NCBI GenBank assembly: GCA_030447805.1
Contig: JAUJOE010000001.1
Span: 441,314-480,647 of the forward strand
Direction: 5' to 3'
Source of the DNA: Nocardioidaceae bacterium
GTDB taxonomy: Bacteria; Actinomycetota; Actinomycetes; Propionibacteriales; Nocardioidaceae
Length of the DNA stretch: 39,334 nt
The position numbers and the translations under genes are program-made. This document shows positions 1 to 9,832 of this stretch, piece by piece (the first letter of the stretch is position 1; each line of letters begins with the position of its first letter). The notes beneath the pieces were generated by a model. That model was not told the DNA's origin. It saw only the letters and a program-made list of their open reading frames with translations, and did not search any database.

Positions 1-855
1 AAGGGCTGGGACACCGTCGCCGTCATCGCCGACGACTACAGCTTCGGCCACACCTCGGCGGCAGGTTTCATCGCGGACTTCTGTGGTGTGGGTGGCGAGG
101 TCACGGCCCGGGTTTTCCCGCCGCTGGGCACGACCGACTACTCCTCGTACATCGCTCAGCTACCTGACCCCGACGAGGTCGACGGCTACTTCTGGGTGGT
201 CGGCGGGACGGGCACGCAGGCTGCGCTCGAGGCGTTCGTGAACGCCAAGGGCGACCTCACCGGTGACCAGCATGCCGGCAACCTGTTCTTCAACCCGGGC
301 CTCGCCTCGGCGCTGGGCACCGACATCGCCGGCGCGTACGTCGGCGGCTTCGCCGTGCTGCCCAGCGACATCAAGACACCCGAGATCGAGGAGTACCTGG
401 CCAGCGCCGACAAGACGTGGGACACGCTCAAGACCGGTCTGACCGGTGGCGAGCCCGGTCCTCCGTCCACCGCCGCCGGCTTCGGCTTCATGTACGGCTA
501 CTACTCGGCCGGTGTCGCGCTCACCGAGGGCCTGAAGGCGACCGGTGGCGACCCGTCGCCAGAGCCCCTGCAGCAAGCGCTCGCGGAGCTGACCCTGGAC
601 CTTCCATACGGCGAGATCAGCCTCGACGAGAACCGCAGCGGCATCGTCGACGTCGGCCTGTCCCAGCTGGTTGAGGAGGACGGCAAGATCGTTCAGAAGG
701 CGGTCGCAATCGTCCCCAAGGTCGACCAGAGCTTCGGCGGCACGTTCAGTACCGACACTCCTCCTCCGAGCCGGGACTTCCCGCCCTGTGAGACCGCTGA
801 CCTCCCGTGGGTCGGTAACGAGATCCCCGTGGAGAATGGTGTGCCGCAGGAATGA
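1..855 (+). CDS. Branched-chain amino acid-type ABC transporter substrate-binding protein (5' end outside window)
   Basis: The reading frame is open from base 1, so the start and signal peptide lie upstream. The visible 284 residues are the second part of a Peripla_BP_6 (LivK-like) fold: a segment reading VAVIADDYSFG, then FPPLGTTDYSSYI, a typical hinge-to-domain stretch in this family. The protein would capture the solute outside the membrane and pass it to LivH/LivM-type permeases. No permease gene is visible, so they are probably upstream. The stop is 3 bases before the LivG start, which argues for one transcription unit. The family is named for amino acids but also carries amides, urea and other small solutes. 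The pentose-type enzymes downstream suggest a sugar or polyol here; that is inference. Confidence 0.85.
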   Translation, partial: KGWDTVAVIADDYSFGHTSAAGFIADFCGVGGEVTARVFPPLGTTDYSSYIAQLPDPDEVDGYFWVVGGTGTQAALEAFVNAKGDLTGDQHAGNLFFNPGLASALGTDIAGAYVGGFAVLPSDIKTPEIEEYLASADKTWDTLKTGLTGGEPGPPSTAAGFGFMYGYYSAGVALTEGLKATGGDPSPEPLQQALAELTLDLPYGEISLDENRSGIVDVGLSQLVEEDGKIVQKAVAIVPKVDQSFGGTFSTDTPPPSRDFPPCETADLPWVGNEIPVENGVPQE

Positions 856-858
856 CAG

Positions 859-1659
859 GTGACTGAGGAACGCACCATGCGACCGAACACCACCACCGGA
901 GCCACCTCCGGCGACTCCGTCGTCGAGCTGCGCTCGGTCGTGGTGGCGTTCGGTGGCCTGCTGGCCCTGGGCGGCGTCGATCTCGACGTCGCCCAGGGCG
1001 AGCGACTGGCGATCCTCGGCCCGAACGGTGCGGGCAAGACCACGTTGTTCAACGTGGTTGCCGGCGACCTCGTCCCGACGGAGGGGTCGGTCGTCATCAA
1101 GGGCGTCGACTGCACGCATCTACCGTCCCGGCACCGGCCGCGGCTCGGTGTGGGCCGGACCTACCAGAAGGCCCGCTCGTTCCCGGGCCTGACCGTGGGG
1201 GACAACCTCTACCTCGCGGTTGTCGGGCGGCACGGGCGCCAGCGGGGGCTTCTCCCGAGAAGCCGAGACCGCTCGTGGCGCGACCGAGCAGCCGCCACAG
1301 CGCAGTCGGTCTGGCTGCACGACCGTCTCGACACCAGAGTCGCTGACCTCAGTCACGGTCAGAAGCGCCAGCTCGAGATCGGCATGGCGATCGTCACCGA
1401 GCCCGACGTACTGCTGCTGGACGAGCCGGCGTCGGGGCTGTCGCGCGGTGAGCGCGAACGGCTCACCGACCTGCTTGACAAGCTGGCGGCGGACTCGACG
1501 CTGCTGCTGATCGAGCACGACATGGACGTCGCCTTCAAGGTGGCCCGCCGCATCGTGGTGATGTCCGACGGAAAGATAGTCGCGTCCGGCACACCGGAAG
1601 ACGTGCAGGCCAACCCCTTGGTCCACGAGATCTACCTCGGCAGCGAGGCGCTGACATGA
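859..1659 (+). CDS. ABC transporter ATP-binding protein, LivG type
   Basis: A 266-residue cytoplasmic ATPase that powers the transporter with LivF. Walker A is GPNGAGKTT at about residues 54-62, the signature is LSHGQ (LivG proteins usually read LSYGQ) and Walker B is VLLLDEPASGL. The H-loop region reads LLIEHDMDV, typical of LivG. Start GTG at 859; ATG at 877 is a good alternative because the first 20 residues are not conserved domain. The stop overlaps the LivF start (ATGA). The protein is near the usual length and has no missing motif. Confidence 0.9.
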   Translation: MTEERTMRPNTTTGATSGDSVVELRSVVVAFGGLLALGGVDLDVAQGERLAILGPNGAGKTTLFNVVAGDLVPTEGSVVIKGVDCTHLPSRHRPRLGVGRTYQKARSFPGLTVGDNLYLAVVGRHGRQRGLLPRSRDRSWRDRAAATAQSVWLHDRLDTRVADLSHGQKRQLEIGMAIVTEPDVLLLDEPASGLSRGERERLTDLLDKLAADSTLLLIEHDMDVAFKVARRIVVMSDGKIVASGTPEDVQANPLVHEIYLGSEALT

Positions 1660-2420
1660 CAGGCACGCTGCTCGAGGTACGTGACCTCTCGTCAGGCTAC
1701 GGCGAGTCGCAGGTGCTCGATGGTGTCAGCTTCGCGATGGGCGTGGAAGCCGTTGGCATCCTCGGCCGCAACGGCATGGGCAAGACCACGCTGTGCGCGA
1801 CGCTCATGGGACTCGTACGTCGCTCCGCTGGCGAGGTACATCTCGACGGCCGGCGCATCGACGGCAAGTCACCCGAGCAGATCGCCCGCAGCGGCATCTC
1901 CTACGTACCGCAGGGGCGCCGGCTGTTTCCCTCGCTGACCGTCGACGAGCACCTGGCCATGCTGGCCAAGGGGACGAAAGGAAAACGGTGGACGCCCAAG
2001 GCAGTCTATGAGCTGTTTCCCCGGCTGGCCGAGCGCAAGGGAAGCAGCGGAGGGGACCTCTCGGGAGGCGAGCAGCAGATGCTTGCCGTGGGCCGCGCGC
2101 TGCTCCTCAACGGTTCGCTGGTGCTCATGGACGAACCGTCGGAGGGTCTCGCACCGACAATCGTCGACGTACTCGTCGAGGCAGTGCACCACCTCGTCTC
2201 CGAAGGCACTGCCGTTCTCGTGGTCGAGCAGAAGCTGCGGGCGGCCACGGCCATGGCGGAGCGCCAGCTCTTGATGGTCTCGGGTCGCATCCAGGCCGAG
2301 TCGACAGCGGCTGAGCTGCTCGCCAACCCCGACCTACAGACTCGGTACCTCGGCGTCGGTAGCGCCGTCGAGACCGGCGAGCACGCTGCCGGATCACCGG
2401 CGAAAGGCAGGGTTTCATGA
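1656..2420 (+). CDS. ABC transporter ATP-binding protein, LivF type
   Basis: A 254-residue partner of the LivG-type ATPase. It has GRNGMGKTT as Walker A (the Met in this loop is common in LivF), LSGGEQQMLAVGRAL as signature and LVLMDEPSEGL as Walker B. It overlaps the previous gene by ATGA and the following dehydrogenase gene by ATGA at 2417, so translation is probably coupled. The last 20 or so residues (after YLGVG) extend past the usual LivF end. The tight coupling to a Gfo/Idh/MocA gene ties the transporter to the catabolic genes downstream. Confidence 0.9.
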   Translation: MTGTLLEVRDLSSGYGESQVLDGVSFAMGVEAVGILGRNGMGKTTLCATLMGLVRRSAGEVHLDGRRIDGKSPEQIARSGISYVPQGRRLFPSLTVDEHLAMLAKGTKGKRWTPKAVYELFPRLAERKGSSGGDLSGGEQQMLAVGRALLLNGSLVLMDEPSEGLAPTIVDVLVEAVHHLVSEGTAVLVVEQKLRAATAMAERQLLMVSGRIQAESTAAELLANPDLQTRYLGVGSAVETGEHAAGSPAKGRVS

Positions 2421-3604
2421 CCGGCTCCCTCAACGTGGCACTTTTCGGCTCGAAGTTCATGGGACGGGCCCACTCGAACGCCTGGCTCAAGGTCGGTCGG
2501 TTCTTCGACGTCGATCCGGTGCCGGTGATGCACACGGTCGTAGCGCGCAACGCCGGCGAGGTCGACCAGTTCGCGCAGCGATGGGGGTGGCAGCATTCGT
2601 CCACCGACTGGCAGGCGGTGGTCTCGTCTGACGACATCGGTCTCGTCGACATCGGCACCCCCAACGACGTACATGCCGAGCAGGCGATATCGGCCCTGGA
2701 GGCCGGCAAGCATGTCGCCTGTGAGAAGCCGCTGGCTGGCACGCTCGAGGATGCCCATCGCATGGCCGAGGCAGCGCAGGCTGCAGCGGGCAAGACCTTC
2801 GTGTGGTTCAACTACCGACGGGTTCCGGCGGTGGCCCTGGCGCATCGCTTGGTCGCCGCTGGGGCCCTGGGCCGGATCTACCATGCCCGGGCTGCCTACC
2901 TGCAGAGCTGGGGCGGCCCGGACACCCCGCTGCTGTGGCGCTTTCAGGGTGAGGTCGCCGGCTCAGGGGCGCACGGTGATCTCAACGCCCACATCATCGA
3001 CGCGGTCCGCTTCGTGACGGGCGAGGAGATCGTTACGGTCGAGGGCGCCGTCGAGCACACCTTCATCGAGGAGAGGGAGATCCTGGCCGGGACATCCGGC
3101 GGCGAGATTGCGGGGGCCGGGGCGGCCACCGCGGGCGCCAAAGGGCGCAGCACGGTGGACGACGCGGTGCTGTTCTTGGCCAGGATGAGCGGCGGTGCGC
3201 TCGCCAGCTTTGAAGCGACTCGGCTGGCGACCGGCTACCACAACGCGAACCGCTTCGAGATCCACGGCGAACGCGGTGCCCTCCGCTTCGACTTCGAGCG
3301 CATGAATGAGCTGCACGTCTACAGCCTTGACAACGACCCCGCCGTGCAGGGGTGGACCACGGTCGACGTCACCCGCGCAGGCAGCGGTCACCCCTACGTC
3401 GAGGCTTGGTGGCCCGACAGCCACGGCCTTGGCTACGAGCACACCTTCATCAACCAGGCCAGCGACATCCTCACCGACATCGGTGGAGGCCAACCGCCGT
3501 TCGCGCTGCCGGACTTCGCCGACGCCCTGCAAACCCAACGCGTGCTCCACGCGGCAATCGAGTCGGCCCGGAACCGTTCGCCCGTTGCCGTCGCCGACAT
3601 CTGA
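2417..3604 (+). CDS. Gfo/Idh/MocA family NAD(P)-dependent oxidoreductase
   Basis: A 395-residue dehydrogenase of the glucose-fructose oxidoreductase / inositol dehydrogenase family. The N-terminal Rossmann turn reads FGSKFMGRAHSNAW at about residues 10-23. The catalytic EKP motif lies at 103-105 in CEKPLAG. A C-terminal family segment with GDLNAHIIDAV sits near 187-197, where the substrate-binding Asp/His usually lie. Such enzymes oxidise a hydroxyl of a sugar, polyol or sugar acid to a ketone or lactone. It starts inside the LivF stop (ATGA) and is followed after 35 bases by a TIM-barrel isomerase. The pair resembles inositol/sugar-type modules, but the substrate cannot be read from sequence. 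Confidence 0.88.
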   Translation: MTGSLNVALFGSKFMGRAHSNAWLKVGRFFDVDPVPVMHTVVARNAGEVDQFAQRWGWQHSSTDWQAVVSSDDIGLVDIGTPNDVHAEQAISALEAGKHVACEKPLAGTLEDAHRMAEAAQAAAGKTFVWFNYRRVPAVALAHRLVAAGALGRIYHARAAYLQSWGGPDTPLLWRFQGEVAGSGAHGDLNAHIIDAVRFVTGEEIVTVEGAVEHTFIEEREILAGTSGGEIAGAGAATAGAKGRSTVDDAVLFLARMSGGALASFEATRLATGYHNANRFEIHGERGALRFDFERMNELHVYSLDNDPAVQGWTTVDVTRAGSGHPYVEAWWPDSHGLGYEHTFINQASDILTDIGGGQPPFALPDFADALQTQRVLHAAIESARNRSPVAVADI

Positions 3605-3639
3605 CCGGACCCACTGACTAAGGAGAAAGAGGCCATATC

Positions 3640-4884
3640 GTGACCACACCATCGCCGTACGAACCGACCTATATGCCGGTGGGCGTGCTCACCGCCGCCC
3701 TGCAGGAGCTGACGCCGCGCGAGCAGCGCGATCCCGACCCTGACCTGGCAGTGGAGGAGTGGCTAGCCTTCGCCAAGGAGCTCGGCGCCGACTGCATCGA
3801 GCTGTCTGCCGCGCTGCACCCCTCGCTCGCCGACGTCCCTGCCGAAGCGATGCTCGACCCCGTCGCCAACACCTTGGACCTCCGCGACCCGTTCGACGAG
3901 CAACGCGCCAAGCGCGTGTTGGCCGCGATTGACGAGACGGGTGTGGACATCGCCGACGTCGCCTACTTCGACGACATGCTGCACGAGGACCCGGCGATCC
4001 GCCGCAAGAAGCACGACTTCATGCTGCGGGTCATGGACACCGCGGTGTTGTTGGGGGTCTCCGCCGTAACGGGCTTCGTGGGGCGCAACCAGTCGCGCTC
4101 GATGGACCAGAACCTGATCGACTTCGAAGAGGGGTTCGTGCCGCTGCTGCAGGCGGCCAAGGACCGCGGCCTCTCCTACCGGGTGGAGCAGTGTCCGATG
4201 CCCGGGTGGACGCCCGGCGACAACTTCCACAACAACATCGCGTACACGCCGGCGATGTGGATCGCGCTGCACCGGATCTGTGAGCGGAACGGCGTCGGTG
4301 ACCAGTTCCGGATCCACTACGACCCGTCGCACTCGATCCTGATGGGCCAGGACACGCGGTCAATGTTCCAGTACCTCGCCGACGAGGGCTACGGCTTCAT
4401 CATCGCCGGCATGCACGTGAAGGGACAGGTCGTCGACGCCAAGGGCGTGTCGGCCTGGGGGTACGGCGGTCAGACGGTGCAGCGCGGCGACTGGGACGGC
4501 GACGAGATCTCCTCGAACCCGGCCGACCTGGCGAACGCCTGGAAGAAGCAGACGGTGCTCTGCGAACACGAGCTGCCCGGCACCGCGCGCCACGACCCGC
4601 TCGCCTACCTGCAGAACCGCACGGTCGACTGGCTCGACCACCAGCTGGCAGCCCGGGAGCTGCTCGACGTCGACGTGGCCAGCATGCCGCTCATCGTCGA
4701 GCACGAGTATCCGAAGGCGCGCGTGCAGGACAAGGACCTGCTCCAGCCGATCCTGGCCGGGTCGATCGACTTCACCCGGCACATCGACCGTGCCGCGGCG
4801 GCGATGTACGCCCTTCAGCACGAGGTCCTGGCGGCGCAGGGAATTCCGGTCCAAGGCGTCGGCCGAGAGGCATTCCGCAGCTGA
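3640..4884 (+). CDS. Xylose isomerase-like TIM barrel protein (sugar epimerase/isomerase family)
   Basis: A 414-residue protein of the AP-endonuclease-2 / sugar phosphate isomerase fold, longer than the common 270-300 residues. Likely metal ligands in the barrel are the Glu of [10 protein letters not shown] (about 49), the Glu of [11 protein letters not shown], the Asp and His of HYDPSHS, the His of GMHVKG and the Glu residues of CEHELPG. The C-terminal 80 residues or so form an extension that includes VEHEYPKA. The start is GTG at 3640 after AAGGAG at 3621-3626. It sits between the Gfo/Idh/MocA gene and xylose isomerase. The reaction is probably an aldose/ketose isomerisation or an epimerisation; the exact substrate is unknown. 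Confidence 0.82.
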   Translation: MTTPSPYEPTYMPVGVLTAALQELTPREQRDPDPDLAVEEWLAFAKELGADCIELSAALHPSLADVPAEAMLDPVANTLDLRDPFDEQRAKRVLAAIDETGVDIADVAYFDDMLHEDPAIRRKKHDFMLRVMDTAVLLGVSAVTGFVGRNQSRSMDQNLIDFEEGFVPLLQAAKDRGLSYRVEQCPMPGWTPGDNFHNNIAYTPAMWIALHRICERNGVGDQFRIHYDPSHSILMGQDTRSMFQYLADEGYGFIIAGMHVKGQVVDAKGVSAWGYGGQTVQRGDWDGDEISSNPADLANAWKKQTVLCEHELPGTARHDPLAYLQNRTVDWLDHQLAARELLDVDVASMPLIVEHEYPKARVQDKDLLQPILAGSIDFTRHIDRAAAAMYALQHEVLAAQGIPVQGVGREAFRS

Positions 4885-4892
4885 CACGCCCC

Positions 4893-4946
4893 CGACTTGT
4901 CAGGGTGAGCCGAGCGCAGAGACGGTCCGCACAGCCTGACAGGTCC
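4893..4946. repeat. Dispersed intergenic inverted-repeat element, copy B
   Basis: The left arm CGACTTGTCAGGGTG (4893-4907) faces the right arm CAGCCTGACAGGTCC (4932-4946) across 24 bases. The TTGTCAG and CTGACAG cores start 39 bases apart, the same as in the copies at 15947 and 35993. It lies in the 91-base gap between the TIM-barrel gene and xylose isomerase, one of the few real gaps in this operon. It could be a processing hairpin, an operator or a small mobile-element relic; the sequence does not decide. Confidence 0.7.
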
Positions 4947-4975
4947 CCAGATGTCCACGAGGAGCAGACGACCCT

Positions 4976-6316
4976 ATGAGCAGCTTCTTCACCGACGTGC
5001 CCGACAGGGTTCGGCCAGCGGGGCAGGCGCCGTCCGACGACCAGTCCAACGGACTCGGTTACCGGGTGTACGACCCCGACCGGCTGGTCGGCGGCAAGCG
5101 CATGGAGGACCAGCTGCGCATCGCCGTCTGCTACTGGCACAGCTTCAACTGGCCGGGCAGCGACGTGTTCGGTGCCGGCACGTTCGACCGGCCGTGGCTG
5201 GCTGCCCACGACGACCCGGTGGAGGCAGCATTCGCCAAGCAGGATGCGGCGTTCGAGTTCTTCGCGAAGCTCGGCACGCCTTTCTACTGCTTTCACGACA
5301 CCGACATGGCGCCGCCGGGGGACACGCTCAAGGCGTCGAAGTCCAACCTGGACCGGCTCGTCGACCGAGCCGCCGAGAAGATGTCCGACACCGGTGTCCG
5401 GCTGCTGTGGGGGACGGCCAACCTGTTCTCCCATCCTCGGTACGCCGCCGGCGCCGCCACCAACCCCGATCCGGAGGTATTCGCGCACGCAGCGGCTCAG
5501 GTCCGCGACGCCCTCGAAGCCACCCACCGGCTAGGCGGTGCCAACTACGTCCTCTGGGGTGGCCGGGAGGGCTACGAGACGCTGCTGAACACGCGGATGC
5601 GTCAGGAGGCCGACCAGCTCGCGCGCTTCCTCCACCTCGTGGTCGAGCACAAGCACAAGATCGGCTTCGGCGGCACGCTGCTGATCGAGCCCAAGCCCCA
5701 GGAGCCCACCAAGCACCAGTACGACTACGACTGCGCGACGGTGCACGGCTTCCTCGACCGTTACGGGCTGATCGGTGAGTTCAAGGTGAACATCGAGGGC
5801 AACCACGCGACGCTGGCGGGGCACTCGTTCCACCACGAGGTGGCGTACGCCGTTGACCACGGCATCTTCGGCAGCATCGATGCCAACCGCGGCGACGCGC
5901 AGAACGGGTGGGACACCGACCAGTTCCCCAACTCGGTCGAGGAGCTGTCCCTGGTGCTCTTCGAGATCCTGTCGTCCGGCGGCTTCACCACCGGCGGGTT
6001 CAACTTTGACACCAAGTTGCGCCGCCAAAGCCTGGACCGGACCGACCTGTTCCACGGGCACATCGGCGGCATCGACACGCTCGCGCAAGCCCTGCTGGTC
6101 GCCCAGGCGCTGCTTGACGACGGTGTCCTCGACCGCGCCCGCAGCCAGCGTTACGCCGGGTGGGACGGCGAGCTCGGCCGCCGCATCCTGAACTCGGGGG
6201 CCGACCTCGCATCGCTCGCCGGCGAGGCGACACAGGAAGACCTCGACCCGCCGCCGGTCTCCGGGCGCCAAGAGCTGCTGGAGAACGAGGTCAACCGGAT
6301 TGTGTGGTCCACCTGA
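4976..6316 (+). CDS. xylA: Xylose isomerase, class II
   Basis: A 446-residue enzyme that interconverts D-xylose and D-xylulose in a metal-dependent TIM barrel. The length and the N-terminal extension ([20 protein letters not shown]) match class II isomerases rather than the shorter actinobacterial class I. Seen motifs are [14 protein letters not shown] (catalytic His near residue 105), [26 protein letters not shown] (metal Glu), [17 protein letters not shown] and GSIDANRGD. The ribosome site GAGGAG at 4958-4963 lies 12 bases before ATG. The stop overlaps the next start (TGATG). A xylulokinase two genes later supports a xylose or related pentose role. Confidence 0.93.
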   Translation: MSSFFTDVPDRVRPAGQAPSDDQSNGLGYRVYDPDRLVGGKRMEDQLRIAVCYWHSFNWPGSDVFGAGTFDRPWLAAHDDPVEAAFAKQDAAFEFFAKLGTPFYCFHDTDMAPPGDTLKASKSNLDRLVDRAAEKMSDTGVRLLWGTANLFSHPRYAAGAATNPDPEVFAHAAAQVRDALEATHRLGGANYVLWGGREGYETLLNTRMRQEADQLARFLHLVVEHKHKIGFGGTLLIEPKPQEPTKHQYDYDCATVHGFLDRYGLIGEFKVNIEGNHATLAGHSFHHEVAYAVDHGIFGSIDANRGDAQNGWDTDQFPNSVEELSLVLFEILSSGGFTTGGFNFDTKLRRQSLDRTDLFHGHIGGIDTLAQALLVAQALLDDGVLDRARSQRYAGWDGELGRRILNSGADLASLAGEATQEDLDPPPVSGRQELLENEVNRIVWST

Positions 6317-7143
6317 TGACCCGCAGCCGCGACGAGCTCGTTGCCTCCTTCCAGCAGATGGCCGCGCGCAGAGAACCGATCGTCGGTGGCGGCGCCGGCA
6401 CCGGGTTGTCGGCCAAATGGGAGGAGGCCGGCGGCATCGACCTCATTGTCATCTACAACTCGGGTCGCTACCGGATGGCTGGTCGTGGGTCGCTTGCGGG
6501 ACTGCTCGCCTACGGCAACGCCAACGACATCGTCGTGGACATGGCACGCGAGGTGCTGCCGGTCGTTCGGCACACTCCCGTGCTGGCCGGCGTCAACGGC
6601 ACGGATCCCTTTTATCTGCCCCACGTGTTCCTGGCAGACCTCAAGCGGTTGGGGTTCTCCGGGGTGCAGAACTTTCCGACGGTGGGATTGTTCGACGGTG
6701 TCTTCCGGCAGAACCTGGAGGAGACGGGCATGGGGTACGCGCTCGAGGTGTCGATGATCCGGCAGGCCAGAGAGCTCGACCTGCTCACCACGCCGTACGT
6801 TTTCAGCGAGGACGACGCCGCGGCCATGGCGGAGGCGGGTGCCGACATCGTCGTATGCCACATGGGACTGACCACCGGCGGCAGTATCGGCGCGGAGACC
6901 GCGCTGACCCTGGACGACTGCGTCGATCGCGTCGACAGGTGGGGCGCGGCGGCGCGTGCGGCTCGGTCCGATGTGCTTGTGCTGTGCCACGGCGGCCCGA
7001 TCGCCGAGCCCGCAGACGCCAGCTACGTGCTCCAGCACGCCAAGGACGTCCACGGCTTCTACGGCGCCTCGAGTATGGAGCGGTTGCCCACCGAGCAGGC
7101 GCTGAAGGCCCAGACCGAGGCGTTCAAGGCCGTGACCTTCTGA
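6316..7143 (+). CDS. Phosphoenolpyruvate hydrolase family TIM-barrel protein (Tm-1 C-terminal-domain-like)
   Basis: A 275-residue protein starting at the ATG that overlaps the xylA stop (TGATG). An upstream reading frame exists but only shadows xylA. The N-terminal segment [18 protein letters not shown], then [21 protein letters not shown] and GVNGTDPF, matches the PEP_hydrolase/IGPS-like barrel family (PF09370). In plant and fungal Tm-1-like proteins this domain is fused behind a UPF0261 domain. Here the UPF0261 partner is a separate gene two genes downstream. Later motifs include FPTVGLFDG and [14 protein letters not shown]. No firm biochemical role is established for most members. The operon position suggests work on a sugar-derived acid or intermediate; that is inference. 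Confidence 0.85.
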   Translation: MTRSRDELVASFQQMAARREPIVGGGAGTGLSAKWEEAGGIDLIVIYNSGRYRMAGRGSLAGLLAYGNANDIVVDMAREVLPVVRHTPVLAGVNGTDPFYLPHVFLADLKRLGFSGVQNFPTVGLFDGVFRQNLEETGMGYALEVSMIRQARELDLLTTPYVFSEDDAAAMAEAGADIVVCHMGLTTGGSIGAETALTLDDCVDRVDRWGAAARAARSDVLVLCHGGPIAEPADASYVLQHAKDVHGFYGASSMERLPTEQALKAQTEAFKAVTF

Positions 7144-7159
7144 GGACCGGGGCCGTCGC

Positions 7160-8605
7160 GTGAAAGCCCCGCTGGTCGTCGGCGTCGACTCCTCGACACA
7201 GTCCACCAAGGTCGAGGTGCGGGAACTGGAGACTGGCGCGTTGGTCGCGACGGGGCGCTCCCCGCATCCGCCGACGTCGCCACCGGTGTCGGAGCAGGAC
7301 CCTGACTCCTGGTGGTCGGCGCTGGTCGAGGCCTTTGCGCAGGTGCGTGCTCACCTCGACCGCGTCGTCGCCGTGTCCGTCGCCGGCCAGCAGCACGGTC
7401 TTGTCGTGGTCGACAAGGCCGGCACGACGATTCGTCCAGCCAAGCTCTGGAACGACACGACCTCCGCGGCTCAGGCGGCGGCGCTGCGCGAACGGCTGGG
7501 AGCCGGTGAGTGGGCCGCTCGCTGCGGGCTGGTGCCGGTCGCCAGCTTCACGATCACGAAGCTGGCGTGGCTGGCGGACAAGGAGCCGGAGCACCTGGCC
7601 CTCGTCGACCGCGTGATGCTGCCGCACGACTGGCTGACCTGGCGGCTGACCGGTGAGCACGTGACCGACCGCGGTGACGCCTCGGGCACCGGTTGGTGGT
7701 CGCCGCTGGACGGCAGCTACCGCGCCGACCTGCTGGGACTTGTCGTCGACGACCCGGGGTCGTGGCTACCGAAGCTGCCCACGGTGCTGGGACCGACACA
7801 GCCGGCCGGCACTGTGCTCGGCGACGTTGCGGCCGAGCTTGGCCTCCGTGACCACGTCGTCGTGGGGCCGGGCACGGGAGACAACATGGCGGCGGCGCTG
7901 GGCCTGGCCATGTCGCCGCGGGAAGTCACCCTGTCGCTGGGGACGTCGGGTACGGCGTTCACGGTGGCCACGTCGCCGACGAGCGACGTGACGGGCGCCG
8001 TGGCCGGCTTCGCCGATGCGGCAGACGGCTTCCTGCCGCTTGTTGCCACCTTGAACGCGACGAAGGTGACCGAGACCGTTGCCCGGTGGCTCGACGTGGA
8101 CGTGAGACGGCTGACCGAGATGGCGCTTACGGCGCAGCCCCGGGCGGACCTCACCCTCATCCCCTACTTCGACGGGGAGCGCACCCCCGATCGACCGCAG
8201 GCGACGGGGGTGTGGCGCGGACTGCGCAACGATACGACGCGCGAAGACCTGGCCAGGGCAGCCTTTTCTGGCGTGGTCAACGGGCTCTTGTCGGGCGTCG
8301 ACGCGCTGCGGAGTGCCGGCGTCGAGATGGACGGCTCGCTCCGCCTGGTCGGCGGCGGCGCACGCTCGGCGGCGTACCGGCAGATCACCGCTGACCTGTG
8401 GGACGGGCCAATCACCGCCCACACCGACGCCGAGCCGGTGGCCACGGGCGCCTGTGTGCAGGCCGCCGCAGTGCACTCCGGGCGCGGACCGCGGGACGTG
8501 GCGGCGTCGTGGCGGCTCGACGCCGGCGTTTCGGTGGAACCAGATCCCCAGGTTGACGGTCCAGGTCTGCGGGCCGCCTACCGTGATGCAGCGAGGAGCG
8601 TGTGA
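7160..8605 (+). CDS. xylB: Xylulokinase (FGGY family carbohydrate kinase)
   Basis: A 481-residue kinase that phosphorylates D-xylulose or a close pentulose with ATP. The N-terminal phosphate loop reads VGVDSSTQSTK (residues 7-17). AGQQHGLVVVD, WNDTT and LPHDWLTWRLTGEHVTDRGDASGTGW carry the xylulokinase substrate motifs (the QQHG and the catalytic Asp region). GPGTGDNMAAALG, SLGTSGT and RLVGGGARSAAYRQI complete the ATP domain. Start GTG at 7160, 17 bases after the previous gene. The stop overlaps the UPF0261 start. Length is normal. Substrate assignment rests on the family and on the adjacent xylose isomerase. Confidence 0.92.
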   Translation: MKAPLVVGVDSSTQSTKVEVRELETGALVATGRSPHPPTSPPVSEQDPDSWWSALVEAFAQVRAHLDRVVAVSVAGQQHGLVVVDKAGTTIRPAKLWNDTTSAAQAAALRERLGAGEWAARCGLVPVASFTITKLAWLADKEPEHLALVDRVMLPHDWLTWRLTGEHVTDRGDASGTGWWSPLDGSYRADLLGLVVDDPGSWLPKLPTVLGPTQPAGTVLGDVAAELGLRDHVVVGPGTGDNMAAALGLAMSPREVTLSLGTSGTAFTVATSPTSDVTGAVAGFADAADGFLPLVATLNATKVTETVARWLDVDVRRLTEMALTAQPRADLTLIPYFDGERTPDRPQATGVWRGLRNDTTREDLARAAFSGVVNGLLSGVDALRSAGVEMDGSLRLVGGGARSAAYRQITADLWDGPITAHTDAEPVATGACVQAAAVHSGRGPRDVAASWRLDAGVSVEPDPQVDGPGLRAAYRDAARSV

Positions 8606-9832
8606 TGCCCACGGTCGTCCTAGCCGGAACCCTCGACACCAAGGGCCACGAGTACGCCTTCGTGCGGGACCGCGTGCGCGAGCACGGCGTCGACGTGCTG
8701 CTCATCGACGTCGGCGTGTACGCGCCGCAGATCGAGCCCGACATCTCCCGCGAGGAGGTCGCCCGAGCCGCTGGTGAGGACGCAGGTGCGCTGGCCGACG
8801 TCGGTGACCGGGGCGCAGCCACGACAGCCATGGGCCGCGGGGCCGCCGCGCTGCTGCCGGCGCTCCACGACGAGGGCCGGCTGGACGGCGTGCTCGGGAT
8901 CGGTGGATCGGGCGGGTCGTCGATCGTGACGACGGCCATGCGCGCGCTTCCGGTCGGCGTACCGAAGTTGATGGTTTCGACGCTCGCCTCTGGCGACACC
9001 CGGCCTTACGTGGGCGCCGTCGACGTCACGATGATGTACTCGGTGGTCGACATCGCCGGGATCAACTCGATCTCGGCCCAGATCCTCACCAACGCGGCGG
9101 GAGCCATCGCCGGCATGGTCTCGTCGTCCGTGCCGCCGATGGAGCACAAGCCGCTTGTCGGCGCGACGATGTTCGGTGTGACGACGCCGGGTGTCACCCG
9201 CGCGCGTGAGCGGCTCGAGGAACTCGGCTACGAGGTGCTCGTCTTCCACGCGACGGGCACGGGCGGACAGTCCATGGAGACCTTGGTCGACCGGCGGCTT
9301 CCTGGCCGGCGTCCTCGACCTGACGACCACGGAGCTGGCCGACGACCTGGTCGAGGAGTGCTGTCGGCGGGACCGCACCGCCTTGAGGCGGCAGGTGGCC
9401 GCTGGCGTGCCGCAGGTGGTCTCGCTGGGCGCCCTCGACATGGTGAACTTCGGACCCCGCCAGACGGTCCCGTCGCAGTTCGAAGGGCGCAACCTCTACG
9501 TGCACAACCCGACGGTGACGCTGATGCGCACGACACCGGAGGAGTGTCGCGAGCTCGGTCGCGAGGTGGGGCGCAAGTTGTCCGGGGCGTCGGGACCGAC
9601 GGCGCTGTTCGTGCCACGCAACGGCGTGTCGATGATCGCCGTCGAAGGACAGCCGTTCCACGACCCGGCGGCCGATGAGGCGCTGTTCTCGGGGTTGACG
9701 GAGACCGTGGGCGAGGTCGAGGTGCACGAACACGACCTCGACGTCAACGACGAGCGGTTCGCCGTCGCGATGGCGGACCGCCTGCACGAGATGATCACCG
9801 CGGTGACCCGACAACAACAACAAGGAGACTGA
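8605..9832 (+). CDS. UPF0261 (Tm-1-like ATP-binding domain) protein, interrupted by a single-base frameshift
   Basis: The N-terminus VVLAGTLDTKGHEYAFVRD is diagnostic of UPF0261 (PF06792), the N-terminal domain of tomato Tm-1. The frame runs to HATGTGGQSMETLVD near 9290. It is then lost and resumes one base later as GGFLAGVLDLTTTELADDLV and continues to the stop at 9832. One extra base near 9290-9295 (GACCGGCGG) explains the break. Removing it gives about 408 residues, the normal family length. ATG at 8605 overlaps the xylB stop (TGATG); GTG at 8602 is possible. Both halves keep conserved motifs (for example MVNFGPRQTVP), so a sequence error or a very recent mutation is more likely than old decay. 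Function is uncertain; the partner PEP-hydrolase-like protein is in the same operon. Confidence 0.85.

Noticed and set aside
160-1119. A 319-codon minus-strand frame near the left end
   Set aside because: It shadows the binding-protein and LivG genes, with no family similarity.
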